This document shows, piece after piece, positions 1 through 5,199 of a DNA stretch of 5,199 nucleotides. The notes under the pieces are model-generated. The model had not been told where the DNA came from and made no database searches. It saw nothing but the letters and a program-made list of their open reading frames with translations. Source of the DNA: Bacteroidota bacterium (lineage in GTDB: Bacteria; Bacteroidota; Bacteroidia; Bacteroidales; 4484-276); contig JABMQA010001120.1 in NCBI GenBank assembly GCA_013203545.1, positions 1-5,199 on the forward strand, read 5' to 3'. A program made the position numbers and the translations under genes. The first letter of the stretch is position 1; the number at the start of each line of letters is the position of its first letter.

Positions 1-2
1 GC

Positions 3-263
3 TACATTCTATTCTCATCCAACCGCTTAAGCCCAGATAAAGATTTTGGCGATATTTATATCTGTTTCCGGAGTAATGACGGTAATTGGACAGAGGCTAT
101 TAATTTAGGAAAGAACATTAATTCTGATCGACAAGAGCGTTTTCCTTATGTATCTCCTGATGGTAAGTATTTATTTTTCACTCGCTGGGTTGCTCCGGGC
201 AACGAGGATGTGATGTGGGTAAGTTCAGATGTAATTGATAAATTAAAGGAAGAAAAACTGTAG
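3..263 (+). CDS. PD40 beta-propeller protein, C-terminal part (5' end outside window)
   Basis: This is the last 86 codons of a gene that starts before the window, read in the frame that ends at the TAG at 261-263. Two propeller blades are visible. The first is a strand YILFSSNR followed by DIYICFRSNDGNWTEAINLG; the second has the PD40 core FPYVSPDGKYLFFTR and ends in VMWVSSDVIDKLKEEKL. PD40/TolB-like repeats form beta-propellers that usually lie in the periplasm or on the outer membrane and bind proteins or glycans; no catalytic residues are expected or seen. It matches the C-terminus of the complete protein at 1830-2783 almost position for position (RFPYVSPDGKY against RFPTVSPDGKY, VSSDVIDKLK against VSTDIINNLK), so the two are paralogues, and this one is probably also an exported protein of about 300 residues. 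The next gene starts 39 bases downstream. Family assignment is secure; its ligand is unknown. Confidence 0.85.
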   Translation, partial: YILFSSNRLSPDKDFGDIYICFRSNDGNWTEAINLGKNINSDRQERFPYVSPDGKYLFFTRWVAPGNEDVMWVSSDVIDKLKEEKL

Positions 264-302
264 TTTATATTTATGCTATTAAAAAAACTCAAATATGCAA
301 TT

Positions 303-1781
303 ATGAAAATCAAAGTCGTTTATTTAATCTTTCTCTTCTTCCTTGTATCTGGTGGTTTTTGTTTTTCTCAAGGTGATGCAGATGGTCCTTACCACGTAGG
401 GTTTAATTATTACAAAACCTATGATGAATCAAGACAGTACATTATAAATAATGACACCACTTCCAGACCATTATTAATTCATTTTTGGTACCCATCAGAA
501 GAGAATGCTGAAAACGGCAGTTATTATTTTAAGGATTACATAGATTTAATTTCATTACGTGAAGACTTCAATAAACCTTCTTCAGAAATTGATGCAGGCA
601 GTTTTGATTTCGTAAACGCATATGCCGGTTTTGCAAAGCAAGAATTCGGTGTAGATACAAGCATCACAACCCAGCAAATATTGGATTCCCCAGTACTTGC
701 GCAATTTGGGATTCCCATTGCCAAGTCAAGCGAGAATTTTCCTTTAATTATTTATGCGCCTTCAAATAGTAAATCAGCAGTTCAAAACCATATGATTTGC
801 GAGTATCTGGCGAGTCATGGTTTTATGGTTATTTCTGTGGGCTCTGCCGGCGAAAAGTCTTTGAAAAGGAATAATCTGCAGGAGAGCATATTAGCGCAGG
901 TAAATGACATGGAGTTTATTCTTAACTATTTTGAGGATAGTTTGAAAATCAATTATGCGGGTTTGGGTTTGATGGGTTTTAGCAGTGGAGGTTTAGCTAC
1001 CACAATTTTTCAAATGAAGAATGAAAATGTTAACGCGGTATTCAGTATGGATGGAGGTCAGGAATATGGGGCCTATGTTCCGCTTTTTAAGTTAGAGGAT
1101 TTTAATCTTAATAAATCAAATGTGCCGTATTGCCTGTTGGTTAATAACTATGAGAATTTCTCGATCTATCCATTCTACAACTCAATAATTTCCGAAGAAA
1201 AACAGATGTTCAGAATGTCTTATATAGACCACAATGGTTTTGTCTCTTTTTGGCGGTTTTTTGATTTATGCTCAGCCAAAAACTCCGTAAGCAAATTTTG
1301 CACAAGTTATGATTACATCAGCAGTGCCGCCTTAACTTTTTTTAATGCGTATTTGAAGCCTAAGCATTTATCAAATAGTAAATCAGAATTGAGTTTTCAA
1401 ACCAATGAATACATTAAATTCATTACCAGCGACAATTCAATGATCGCACAATTGTGTAATTTAATAGTATCCGATGGTATTGACTCTGCTATTGGTTTCT
1501 TAGATAGCCATCAAGAAGTCTTTAGTAAAAAAGAAAACGAGATAAACATCTTAAGCAAGATGTTTAGAGATACCTATATGGATGAAGCGATACAACTGTT
1601 ATTATTCAATACAAATATGCATCCAAATTCTTGGCAATCTCAATTCGAATTAGGATTCACATATAAGCTGAAAGGAGAACTTTCACTTGCAAAAGAACAT
1701 TTATTAAATGCCCAAGAATTAAACCCTGAAAAGACCGAGATAATTAAATTGTTGAATGAAATTAATGAGTCTGATAAATAG
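303..1781 (+). CDS. Exported alpha/beta hydrolase, PAF-acetylhydrolase/dienelactone-hydrolase-like, with C-terminal TPR-like region
   Basis: This is a 492-residue protein, probably a periplasmic serine esterase or lipase; the substrate is unknown. I chose the ATG at 303 because it begins a clean signal peptide (MKIKVVYLIFLFFLVSGG, cleavage near FCFSQG). The ATG at 273 would only add ten residues in front of it. Features in order: RPLLIHFWYPS (about 55-65), the entry strand seen in PAF-acetylhydrolase-like enzymes; FPLIIYAPS (146-154); LASHGFMVISVGSAG (169-183), the usual strand before the nucleophile; and the elbow GFSSGG with nucleophile Ser227. Asp250 (FSMDGG) follows 23 residues later, the same spacing as Ser273-Asp296 in human plasma PAF-acetylhydrolase. 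His310 (IDHNGFVSF) resembles that enzyme's histidine region. From about 420 to the end, helical sequence with AxxxLLxAxxLNP is TPR-like. It lies between two paralogous PD40 genes, 48 bases before the second, likely in one operon. Fold and nucleophile are sure; Asp and His are inferred. Confidence 0.85.
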   Translation: MKIKVVYLIFLFFLVSGGFCFSQGDADGPYHVGFNYYKTYDESRQYIINNDTTSRPLLIHFWYPSEENAENGSYYFKDYIDLISLREDFNKPSSEIDAGSFDFVNAYAGFAKQEFGVDTSITTQQILDSPVLAQFGIPIAKSSENFPLIIYAPSNSKSAVQNHMICEYLASHGFMVISVGSAGEKSLKRNNLQESILAQVNDMEFILNYFEDSLKINYAGLGLMGFSSGGLATTIFQMKNENVNAVFSMDGGQEYGAYVPLFKLEDFNLNKSNVPYCLLVNNYENFSIYPFYNSIISEEKQMFRMSYIDHNGFVSFWRFFDLCSAKNSVSKFCTSYDYISSAALTFFNAYLKPKHLSNSKSELSFQTNEYIKFITSDNSMIAQLCNLIVSDGIDSAIGFLDSHQEVFSKKENEINILSKMFRDTYMDEAIQLLLFNTNMHPNSWQSQFELGFTYKLKGELSLAKEHLLNAQELNPEKTEIIKLLNEINESDK

Positions 1782-1829
1782 AGCTGTAATAATTGCAGAT
1801 AATAACTAACACAATAATAGATAATTAAA

Positions 1830-2783
1830 ATGAGAAAATTAATCTTTCTACTCCTGATAGGGATCATCTGTTTGAGCTGTTCACAAGCAGAGAAAAATTT
1901 CCTTGAAACCAAAGATGCCTATTTCAGTCTCACACCTCCGGGCTTAATCCCCGAAGTTTTTGCTCCCAACATTGTTTCTGATAGTACCTGGGCTGAGCAT
2001 TGCCAGGTTGCAGTTTCGCCAAAAGGCGATGAAATCTATTGGTCGGCCTGGTCATCAAAGTACCCACCTGCCGACACTTCAATGAAGAATTCTGAACAAA
2101 TCTATTTCTCAGAATTTAAAAATGGAGCGTGGTCAAAACCTGCAATTGCAGATTTTATAAAAGATCATTTAACTTGCTTAAATGGAGGACCCAGTTTTAG
2201 CCCAGACGGAAACAGACTTTATTTTTATTCTACAGGTATCGAAGGAGGATTTGGTAATAAAGATGTTTGGTATGCCGAGCGGACTGATAATGGCTGGAGC
2301 AAACCAATAAATGCCGGAGCACCTTTAAATACTCCGGATGGTGATTGGACACCCTCATTTACCAAAGATGGATATGCCTATCACATGGGTAACTACTACT
2401 ACAACAGGAATGAAAAACCCTTGAAGTTTAAATATTCAAACGGTAAGTTTTCTCAGCCAGACACAGTAATTATTCATCCTGATTTCAGACCAGTTTTTGC
2501 TATTTATGTTGCCCCTAATGAAAGCTTTCTTTTATTTTCAGCCAGACATAAAGATGGTTTTGGAAGTCTTGACATTTACGTTTGTTTTAAAACTAAGGAC
2601 GACAAATGGGGAACCCCAATAAATATGGGAGAGAAAGTTAACACAGATAAGATCGAACGCTTTCCAACTGTTTCTCCCGATGGAAAATATTTCTTTTTTA
2701 TGCGGCATACGCCCGGGCAGGATATCTTTTGGGTTTCAACGGATATAATTAACAACCTTAAAAAACAAACAGAAGGTAAATAA
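1830..2783 (+). CDS. PD40-repeat beta-propeller lipoprotein
   Basis: This complete 317-residue protein begins with a lipoprotein signal (MRKLIFLLLIGIICLSCS). Cys17 is the likely lipidated residue, although the lipobox is imperfect because residue 14 is also Cys. It should be anchored in the inner or outer membrane facing the periplasm, or exposed on the surface. Five PD40/TolB-like strands mark the propeller blades: VAVSPKGDEIYW (60-71), PSFSPDGNRLYFYS (121-134), PSFTKDGYAYHMG (175-187), YVAPNESFLLFSAR (226-239) and PTVSPDGKYFFFMR (279-292). Between them recur the outer strands, such as VWYAERTDNGWSKPINAG and IYVCFKTKDDKWGTPINMG. There is no enzymatic motif, so a binding or scaffold role is likely. 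It is a paralogue of the partial gene at the left edge, and the hydrolase between them suggests the three proteins work on the same substrate or envelope structure. The 48-base upstream gap has no clear promoter or ribosome binding site, which is normal for this phylum. Family assignment is strong, function open. Confidence 0.88.
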   Translation: MRKLIFLLLIGIICLSCSQAEKNFLETKDAYFSLTPPGLIPEVFAPNIVSDSTWAEHCQVAVSPKGDEIYWSAWSSKYPPADTSMKNSEQIYFSEFKNGAWSKPAIADFIKDHLTCLNGGPSFSPDGNRLYFYSTGIEGGFGNKDVWYAERTDNGWSKPINAGAPLNTPDGDWTPSFTKDGYAYHMGNYYYNRNEKPLKFKYSNGKFSQPDTVIIHPDFRPVFAIYVAPNESFLLFSARHKDGFGSLDIYVCFKTKDDKWGTPINMGEKVNTDKIERFPTVSPDGKYFFFMRHTPGQDIFWVSTDIINNLKKQTEGK

Positions 2784-2828
2784 AAGTTGCAATAATGATG
2801 GAAAAAGGCAATTGATGTACAAAACAAT

Positions 2829-3124
2829 ATGAAAAACCGACAGCATAAAGAGAAGAAATTTTGGGATTGGTTTTCTGGTTACAGCTGATAAATATGATTT
2901 ATTTATAGCAAAAACACAGTCTAAAACTTACCAATCAATTCTTAAAAACATAGATTCAGAGTTAAATAAAAATCTCGATTTGCTTGAAATTGGAACAGGT
3001 ACAGGAATTATCCCGTTTTCTATTTTCTCAAAAGTATCTTCTATTACTGCAATTGATATTTCACCCGAGATGATCAGGGTTGCAAAACAAAAGCAAAAAG
3101 AATTAAATGTTGAATACAGACAAG
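2829..3124 (+). pseudogene. Class I SAM-dependent methyltransferase, frameshifted and 3'-truncated
   Basis: The ATG at 2829 opens a frame reading KKFWDWFSGYS, which stops at TGA 2886-2888. Removing one base near 2883 joins it to the next frame and gives FWDWFSGYADKYDLFIAK, the usual N-terminal helix of small class I methyltransferases. The second frame continues with SAM-binding motif I, LLEIGTGTGIIPF (2980-3018), and motif II, ITAIDISPEMIRVAKQKQ, with its acidic residue Asp that normally binds the SAM ribose. Methyltransferase-like sequence ends at about VEYRQDE (near 3124-3130). The frame then runs through the signal-peptide region of the next gene, in the wrong phase, to a stop at 3211-3213. 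Only about 100 of the usual 200 or more residues remain, and the motifs after II, including the substrate site, are gone. The relic is therefore inactive unless a 77-residue piece starting at TTG 2980 is made, which I doubt. Target unknown. Confidence 0.78.
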
Positions 3125-3538
3125 ATGAAACACAAATCAAGATTGAGCATTGTAGTATTTTGTTTGTCAATTTTTCAAAGTGCATTAACGATTGCCCAAC
3201 AACAAATTTTTAGTCATAAACAGTTGATTACAGAAGGGAGAGTATGGGATGTGGCATTTGACGATTTAAATAAAGATGGTTCAGGGGTATTTTCTGAGGC
3301 CACTAACAATCTCACTAAAAATTCAGCAATGGCCGTAGGTGACATTGATTTAAATGGTCAAATGGATATTGTTTTTGGAAAAACGATTTGGTTAAACAAT
3401 GGAAACAATCAGTTTACCCAACAACGAATATTGGAATTTGAAGGAAGGGTCTTTGGTTTGTGGCTAAACGATATTGACAAAGATGAAGATTTAGACCTTT
3501 TTTATTCAACCAGCATCAAGGAAAACAGTTTGATTTAA
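3125..3538 (+). CDS. Short secreted FG-GAP/VCBS-repeat protein, probably a truncated remnant
   Basis: The open frame has 137 codons. I place the start at ATG 3125 rather than 3107 because it begins a standard signal peptide (KHKSRLSIVVFCLSIFQSA, cleavage near TIAQQQ). The mature part carries calcium-loop motifs of FG-GAP/VCBS propeller repeats: DLNKDG (47-52), DIDLNGQMDIVFG (73-85) followed by IWLNNGNNQF, and DIDKDEDLDLFYS (116-128). Such proteins are normally several hundred residues long with many blades, so this one is far too short to close a propeller. The first loop lacks the LDxxxG strand and runs straight into GSGVF, suggesting an internal deletion of about 15 residues. The third repeat stops abruptly after STSIKENSLI. 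The start codon directly abuts the methyltransferase relic, leaving no room for the gene's own promoter. It could still be translated, but I think it is a pseudogene that has kept an open frame. Confidence 0.6.
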   Translation: MKHKSRLSIVVFCLSIFQSALTIAQQQIFSHKQLITEGRVWDVAFDDLNKDGSGVFSEATNNLTKNSAMAVGDIDLNGQMDIVFGKTIWLNNGNNQFTQQRILEFEGRVFGLWLNDIDKDEDLDLFYSTSIKENSLI

Positions 3539-3578
3539 ATAAAAATACAACTCGATAAATAAATTAAAAATGATTACA

Positions 3579-3946
3579 ATGAAGAAAACGTATTTGCTAA
3601 TAATGTTCGTTATCGTTTTACTTGATTCATTTTGGTTGGTAAAAATTTACCTGGTGGAAAAAAACGGAACTGATTACCTGCAAATAGATTTTATACGGAG
3701 TATACCAATCCATCCGACACATTTGTTGGTGCCAGTTTTGTATACTTTTCAGGGGAAGACTATGCTCAATTTGGATCCTGCTATGATGGGAATATGCTTA
3801 CTCGTGTTGATAGAGATCGAAAAATAATTGTGCTTGATAGTTTTCAAGCCAACAAATTGCCATTCAGGCCACTTGATGCTCCATTTTTTACCCGAGCCAA
3901 AAGACTCATTCAATATGCTTTTGAAACGATAAACGAATTGATTTAA
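3579..3946 (+). pseudogene. Small exported or membrane-anchored protein of unknown family, split by a frameshift
   Basis: The first frame starts at ATG 3579 (an alternative ATG lies at 3570). It has a strongly hydrophobic N-terminus, KKTYLLIMFVIVLLDSFWLV, then VEKNGTDYL. A different frame, open from 3674 and ending with TAA 3944-3946, reads as convincing protein: NRFYTEYTNPSDTFVGAS, VYFSGEDYAQFGSCYDGN, KIIVLDSFQANKLPF and RAKRLIQYAFETINELI. Supplying one missing base near 3680-3681 joins the two into a protein of about 122 residues with one signal or anchor segment and a small exported domain. Slippage at the A7 run at 3658-3664 cannot be the cause, because the second frame has a TGA at 3671-3673, downstream of that run. 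I do not recognise the family and give it no function. It begins about 40 bases after the FG-GAP remnant and may once have followed it in an operon. A continuation of the first frame to 3827 is low-complexity and probably not the real C-terminus. Confidence 0.55.
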
Positions 3947-3983
3947 GCCAATGAGACTTTAATTTCAGGAATACCAAATAATA

Positions 3984-3999
3984 CTGTTTTCAAAAACAG
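3984..3999. repeat. Perfect 7-base inverted repeat
   Basis: CTGTTTT and AAAACAG are exact reverse complements separated by CA. As RNA this could form a six-pair hairpin with the four-base loop TCAA. It lies about 40 bases after the stop of the broken gene at 3579-3946, where a terminator might be expected. The stem is AT-rich and weak, and no run of T follows on the + strand. It may be a leftover terminator, a protein-binding palindrome, or chance. Confidence 0.3.
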
Positions 4000-4182
4000 G
4001 AATCTCACCTCACGATCTTTGCAAGTCGCTGTATTGTGAACCTGGCAATCGGGCTGAGCGGTTGGCTCTGTCGGTTAAAATCTGTAAATTAACAGAACAC
4101 CTACTGTAAGATTACTTTACACATATTTTGTAATATTTAGCTCCACCAGGGTTCTATATATCAGGATAACTGTATTTTATGA

Positions 4183-4278
4183 TTTGTGGCATCAGGCTTG
4201 ACAATAGGTTTAGAAGAAGCGGAAAAGTCATTGTTTCAGGCTATGAGAGCTTTGGGGAAAATGAAAGGATTGTTTTAA
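4183..4278 (+). pseudogene. Possible C-terminal relic of an unidentified protein
   Basis: This 31-codon open stretch lies directly after an in-frame TGA (4180-4182) and ends with TAA. It reads VASGLTIGLEEAEKSLFQAM followed by RALGKMKGLF. The regular alternation of charged and hydrophobic residues suggests a terminal amphipathic helix, as at the end of many small Rossmann-like or flavodoxin-like proteins, but this is an impression and not an identification. No ATG begins it, and the sequence before it is stop-rich in all three frames. It is consistent with the decay of neighbouring genes, but a short frame of this size may also be chance. Confidence 0.25.
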
Positions 4279-4346
4279 ATTAGAAAGAATGTTAAGGGTT
4301 AGAATTTTAAAAATGTAATTTCCATAACCGTATAACAGAAAATAAA

Positions 4347-5021
4347 ATGATAAAAACAGAAAATTTAACAAAGGTATTTAGCACCGAAGAGGTCGAAACG
4401 CTTGCCCTGAACAATGTAAATATTCATGTAAAAAAGGGTGAGTTTGTGGCTGTGATGGGGCCTTCCGGGTGCGGAAAATCAACACTGCTCAATATTGTTG
4501 GTCTGATGGATAGTCCCAGTGATGGCACCTATAATTTCAAGGGAACTGATATTACCCATGTGAAAGAAAGGGATCGTACTCAATTTCGTAGAGGGAATAT
4601 TGGTTTTATATTTCAGAGCTTCAACCTGATTGACGAGCTGAATATTTATGATAATGTTGAACTTCCTTTGGTCTACCTGAAAATGAAAGCCTCCACGCGG
4701 CGTAAAATGGTTAATGATGTATTAATGCGCATGAAAATTGGCCACAGGGCAAAACATTTTCCCCAACAACTTTCAGGCGGGCAACAGCAACGTGTTGCTA
4801 TTGCCCGTGCCGTTATTGCCAATCCCGGTCTTATCCTTGCCGATGAACCCACTGGAAACCTCGATTCAAAAAATGGCATTCAAGTGATGAACCTGTTATC
4901 TGAACTAAACCAGGAGGGTGCCACCATAATGATGGTTACCCACAGCGACTGCGATGCAAGCCATGCCCATCGAATAATTAATTTGTTCGACGGGCAGGTA
5001 ATTATAGAGAATGTGAATTAA
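4347..5021 (+). CDS. ABC transporter ATP-binding protein, MacB/LolD family
   Basis: This complete 224-residue cytoplasmic ATPase is of the usual length for the LolD/MacB/FtsE-like group. These proteins drive FtsX-type permeases that export lipoproteins, peptides or other substrates, or act by mechanotransmission in the envelope. Every nucleotide-binding motif is present: Walker A GPSGCGKS (38-45), Q-loop Gln90 in FIFQ, signature LSGGQQQR (142-149), Walker B LILADE (162-167) with catalytic Glu167, D-loop NLD (171-173), and H-loop His199 in VTHS. The ending HRIINLFDGQVI is typical of the family. The N-terminus MIKTENLTKVF fits the family start, so the ATG at 4347 is secure. The frame has no lesions, unlike the genes to its left. 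The expected partner permease begins 44 bases downstream but is broken there, so the ATPase may serve another permease beyond the window. The exact substrate cannot be told, so I give no symbol. Confidence 0.95.
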   Translation: MIKTENLTKVFSTEEVETLALNNVNIHVKKGEFVAVMGPSGCGKSTLLNIVGLMDSPSDGTYNFKGTDITHVKERDRTQFRRGNIGFIFQSFNLIDELNIYDNVELPLVYLKMKASTRRKMVNDVLMRMKIGHRAKHFPQQLSGGQQQRVAIARAVIANPGLILADEPTGNLDSKNGIQVMNLLSELNQEGATIMMVTHSDCDASHAHRIINLFDGQVIIENVN

Positions 5022-5065
5022 TACACTTAAAGCTTATCAAATAAGAAATCTAAAAACCAGGCATT

Positions 5066-5153
5066 ATGTTAAGGAATTATTTTAAAATCGCTTTTGCAAA
5101 TATTATTAACTAAAGTTTCGGACTTCATATGTTTAGGAATATCAGTCATTTAA
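5066..5153 (+). pseudogene. N-terminal relic of an FtsX/MacB-type ABC permease
   Basis: ATG 5066 opens MLRNYFKIAFANIIN, closely resembling the conserved start of Bacteroidota MacB/FtsX-type permeases (cytoplasmic helix, then first membrane segment), but TAA follows at 5111-5113. The neighbouring frame from 5109 continues with TKVSDFICLGISVI, which matches the next part of that N-terminus (a basic residue, then a hydrophobic segment), and stops at TAA 5151-5153. The reading would be restored by two bases near 5110, for example an AC lost from AACACTAAA, or by removing one. Only about 29 residues are left of a protein normally some 400-800 residues long. The rest of that frame is open to the window edge (5154-5199) but not recognisable. 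Position directly behind the ATPase supports the identity. A second, intact permease may follow outside the window, since these ATPase genes are often followed by several. Confidence 0.6.
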
Positions 5154-5199
5154 AATCCAGATTTTTATAAAATATCACATTTAAACATAGGCAATGTCC

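Larger units (their letters stand above)
3947..4346. other. 400-base stretch without a recognisable gene
   Basis: No complete gene with a start codon can be supported here. Two stretches are open longer than their surroundings. At 3963-4109 a frame without an ATG reads SPHDLCKSLYCEPGNRAERL and ends with TAA; it covers a locally GC-richer patch (about 4015-4075). At 4183-4278 a frame reads SGLTIGLEEAEKSLFQAMRA and ends LGKMKGLF before TAA, which looks like the helical C-terminus of a lost protein. They are in different frames and may be relics of one or two genes, or chance. There is also a palindrome at 3984-3999. I find no convincing tRNA, riboswitch or promoter. The promoter of the ABC ATPase gene at 4347 is expected in the last part, but no good match to the Bacteroidota consensus TAnnTTTG is visible. 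Confidence 0.5.

Noticed and set aside
273..302. Upstream start at 273 for the hydrolase
   Set aside because: The ten added residues are a lysine-rich lead before a signal peptide that is already complete from 303. I cannot exclude it, but 303 fits better.
536..724. Minus-strand open frames at 536-724, 1640-1912, 2576-2827, 2928-3185 and 4673-4879
   Set aside because: Each lies opposite coding sequence with clear domains, and their translations show no recognisable motif or sensible start context.
3107..3124. Upstream start at 3107 for the FG-GAP protein
   Set aside because: It would put MLNTDK, derived from methyltransferase coding sequence in another frame, before a clean signal peptide that begins at 3125.
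2980..3213. A 77-codon frame starting with TTG that would make a small SAM-binding protein
   Set aside because: It begins inside motif I, lacks the preceding helix, and its last 30 codons are the wrong frame of the next gene's signal peptide. It is the middle of a broken methyltransferase.
3650..3700. Programmed ribosomal frameshifting at the A7 run (3658-3664) to join the two halves of the 3579-3946 gene
   Set aside because: The frame of the second half has a TGA at 3671-3673, after the A7 run, so a slip there would terminate. A lost base near 3680 fits better.
4015..4080. tRNA or other known structured RNA in the GC-richer patch
   Set aside because: No GTTC-type T arm, acceptor pairing or CCA end can be arranged around it, and I recognise no riboswitch core.
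2784..4346. Integron cassette array or insertion sequence as the cause of the gene fragments
   Set aside because: There are no paired attC-like sites, no transposase or integrase fragment, no terminal inverted repeats and no target duplication that I can see.
1..5199. CRISPR array or defence system
   Set aside because: No regularly spaced repeats are present, and none of the genes belongs to a known defence family. The lone methyltransferase relic has small-molecule-type motifs and no restriction partner.

Overview
The window looks like chromosomal DNA of a member of the Bacteroidota. It is AT-rich, and its genes lack clear Shine-Dalgarno sequences. It carries exported PD40-repeat proteins, an FG-GAP/VCBS-type protein and a MacB/LolD-type ABC ATPase. 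The ATPase is followed by a start (MLRNYFKIAF) typical of Bacteroidota FtsX/MacB permeases. All recognisable genes lie on the + strand. The assignment rests on gene style only; no rRNA or tRNA is present.

Left part (1-2783), intact genes: the 3' end of a PD40 beta-propeller protein (to 263); an exported alpha/beta hydrolase with a PAF-acetylhydrolase-like Ser/Asp/His arrangement and a C-terminal TPR-like region (303-1781); and a complete PD40 lipoprotein (1830-2783). The first and third genes are clearly paralogous, so the hydrolase sits between two copies of a duplicated propeller gene. Gaps of 39 and 48 bases suggest one transcription unit acting in the periplasm or at the outer membrane.

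Middle part (2784-4346), decayed DNA: a class I SAM methyltransferase that is frameshifted near its start and cut off after motif II; fused directly to it, a short secreted FG-GAP protein that seems to have lost about 15 residues from its first repeat and is truncated in its third; a small membrane-anchored or secreted protein of unknown family split by a frameshift (3579-3946); and about 400 bases with two short open stretches and a palindrome but no recognisable gene.

Right part (4347-5199): an intact ABC ATPase with every canonical motif (4347-5021), then a relic of its expected permease, frameshifted after about 15 codons. Any working permease must lie beyond the window or elsewhere.

I see no CRISPR array, insertion sequence, integron or recognisable defence system. 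The main interest is the cluster of broken genes, whose lesions can be read almost base by base, and the propeller-hydrolase-propeller layout. If the DNA comes from a single-read or metagenomic assembly, some frameshifts could be sequencing errors; the truncations and fusions could not easily be.
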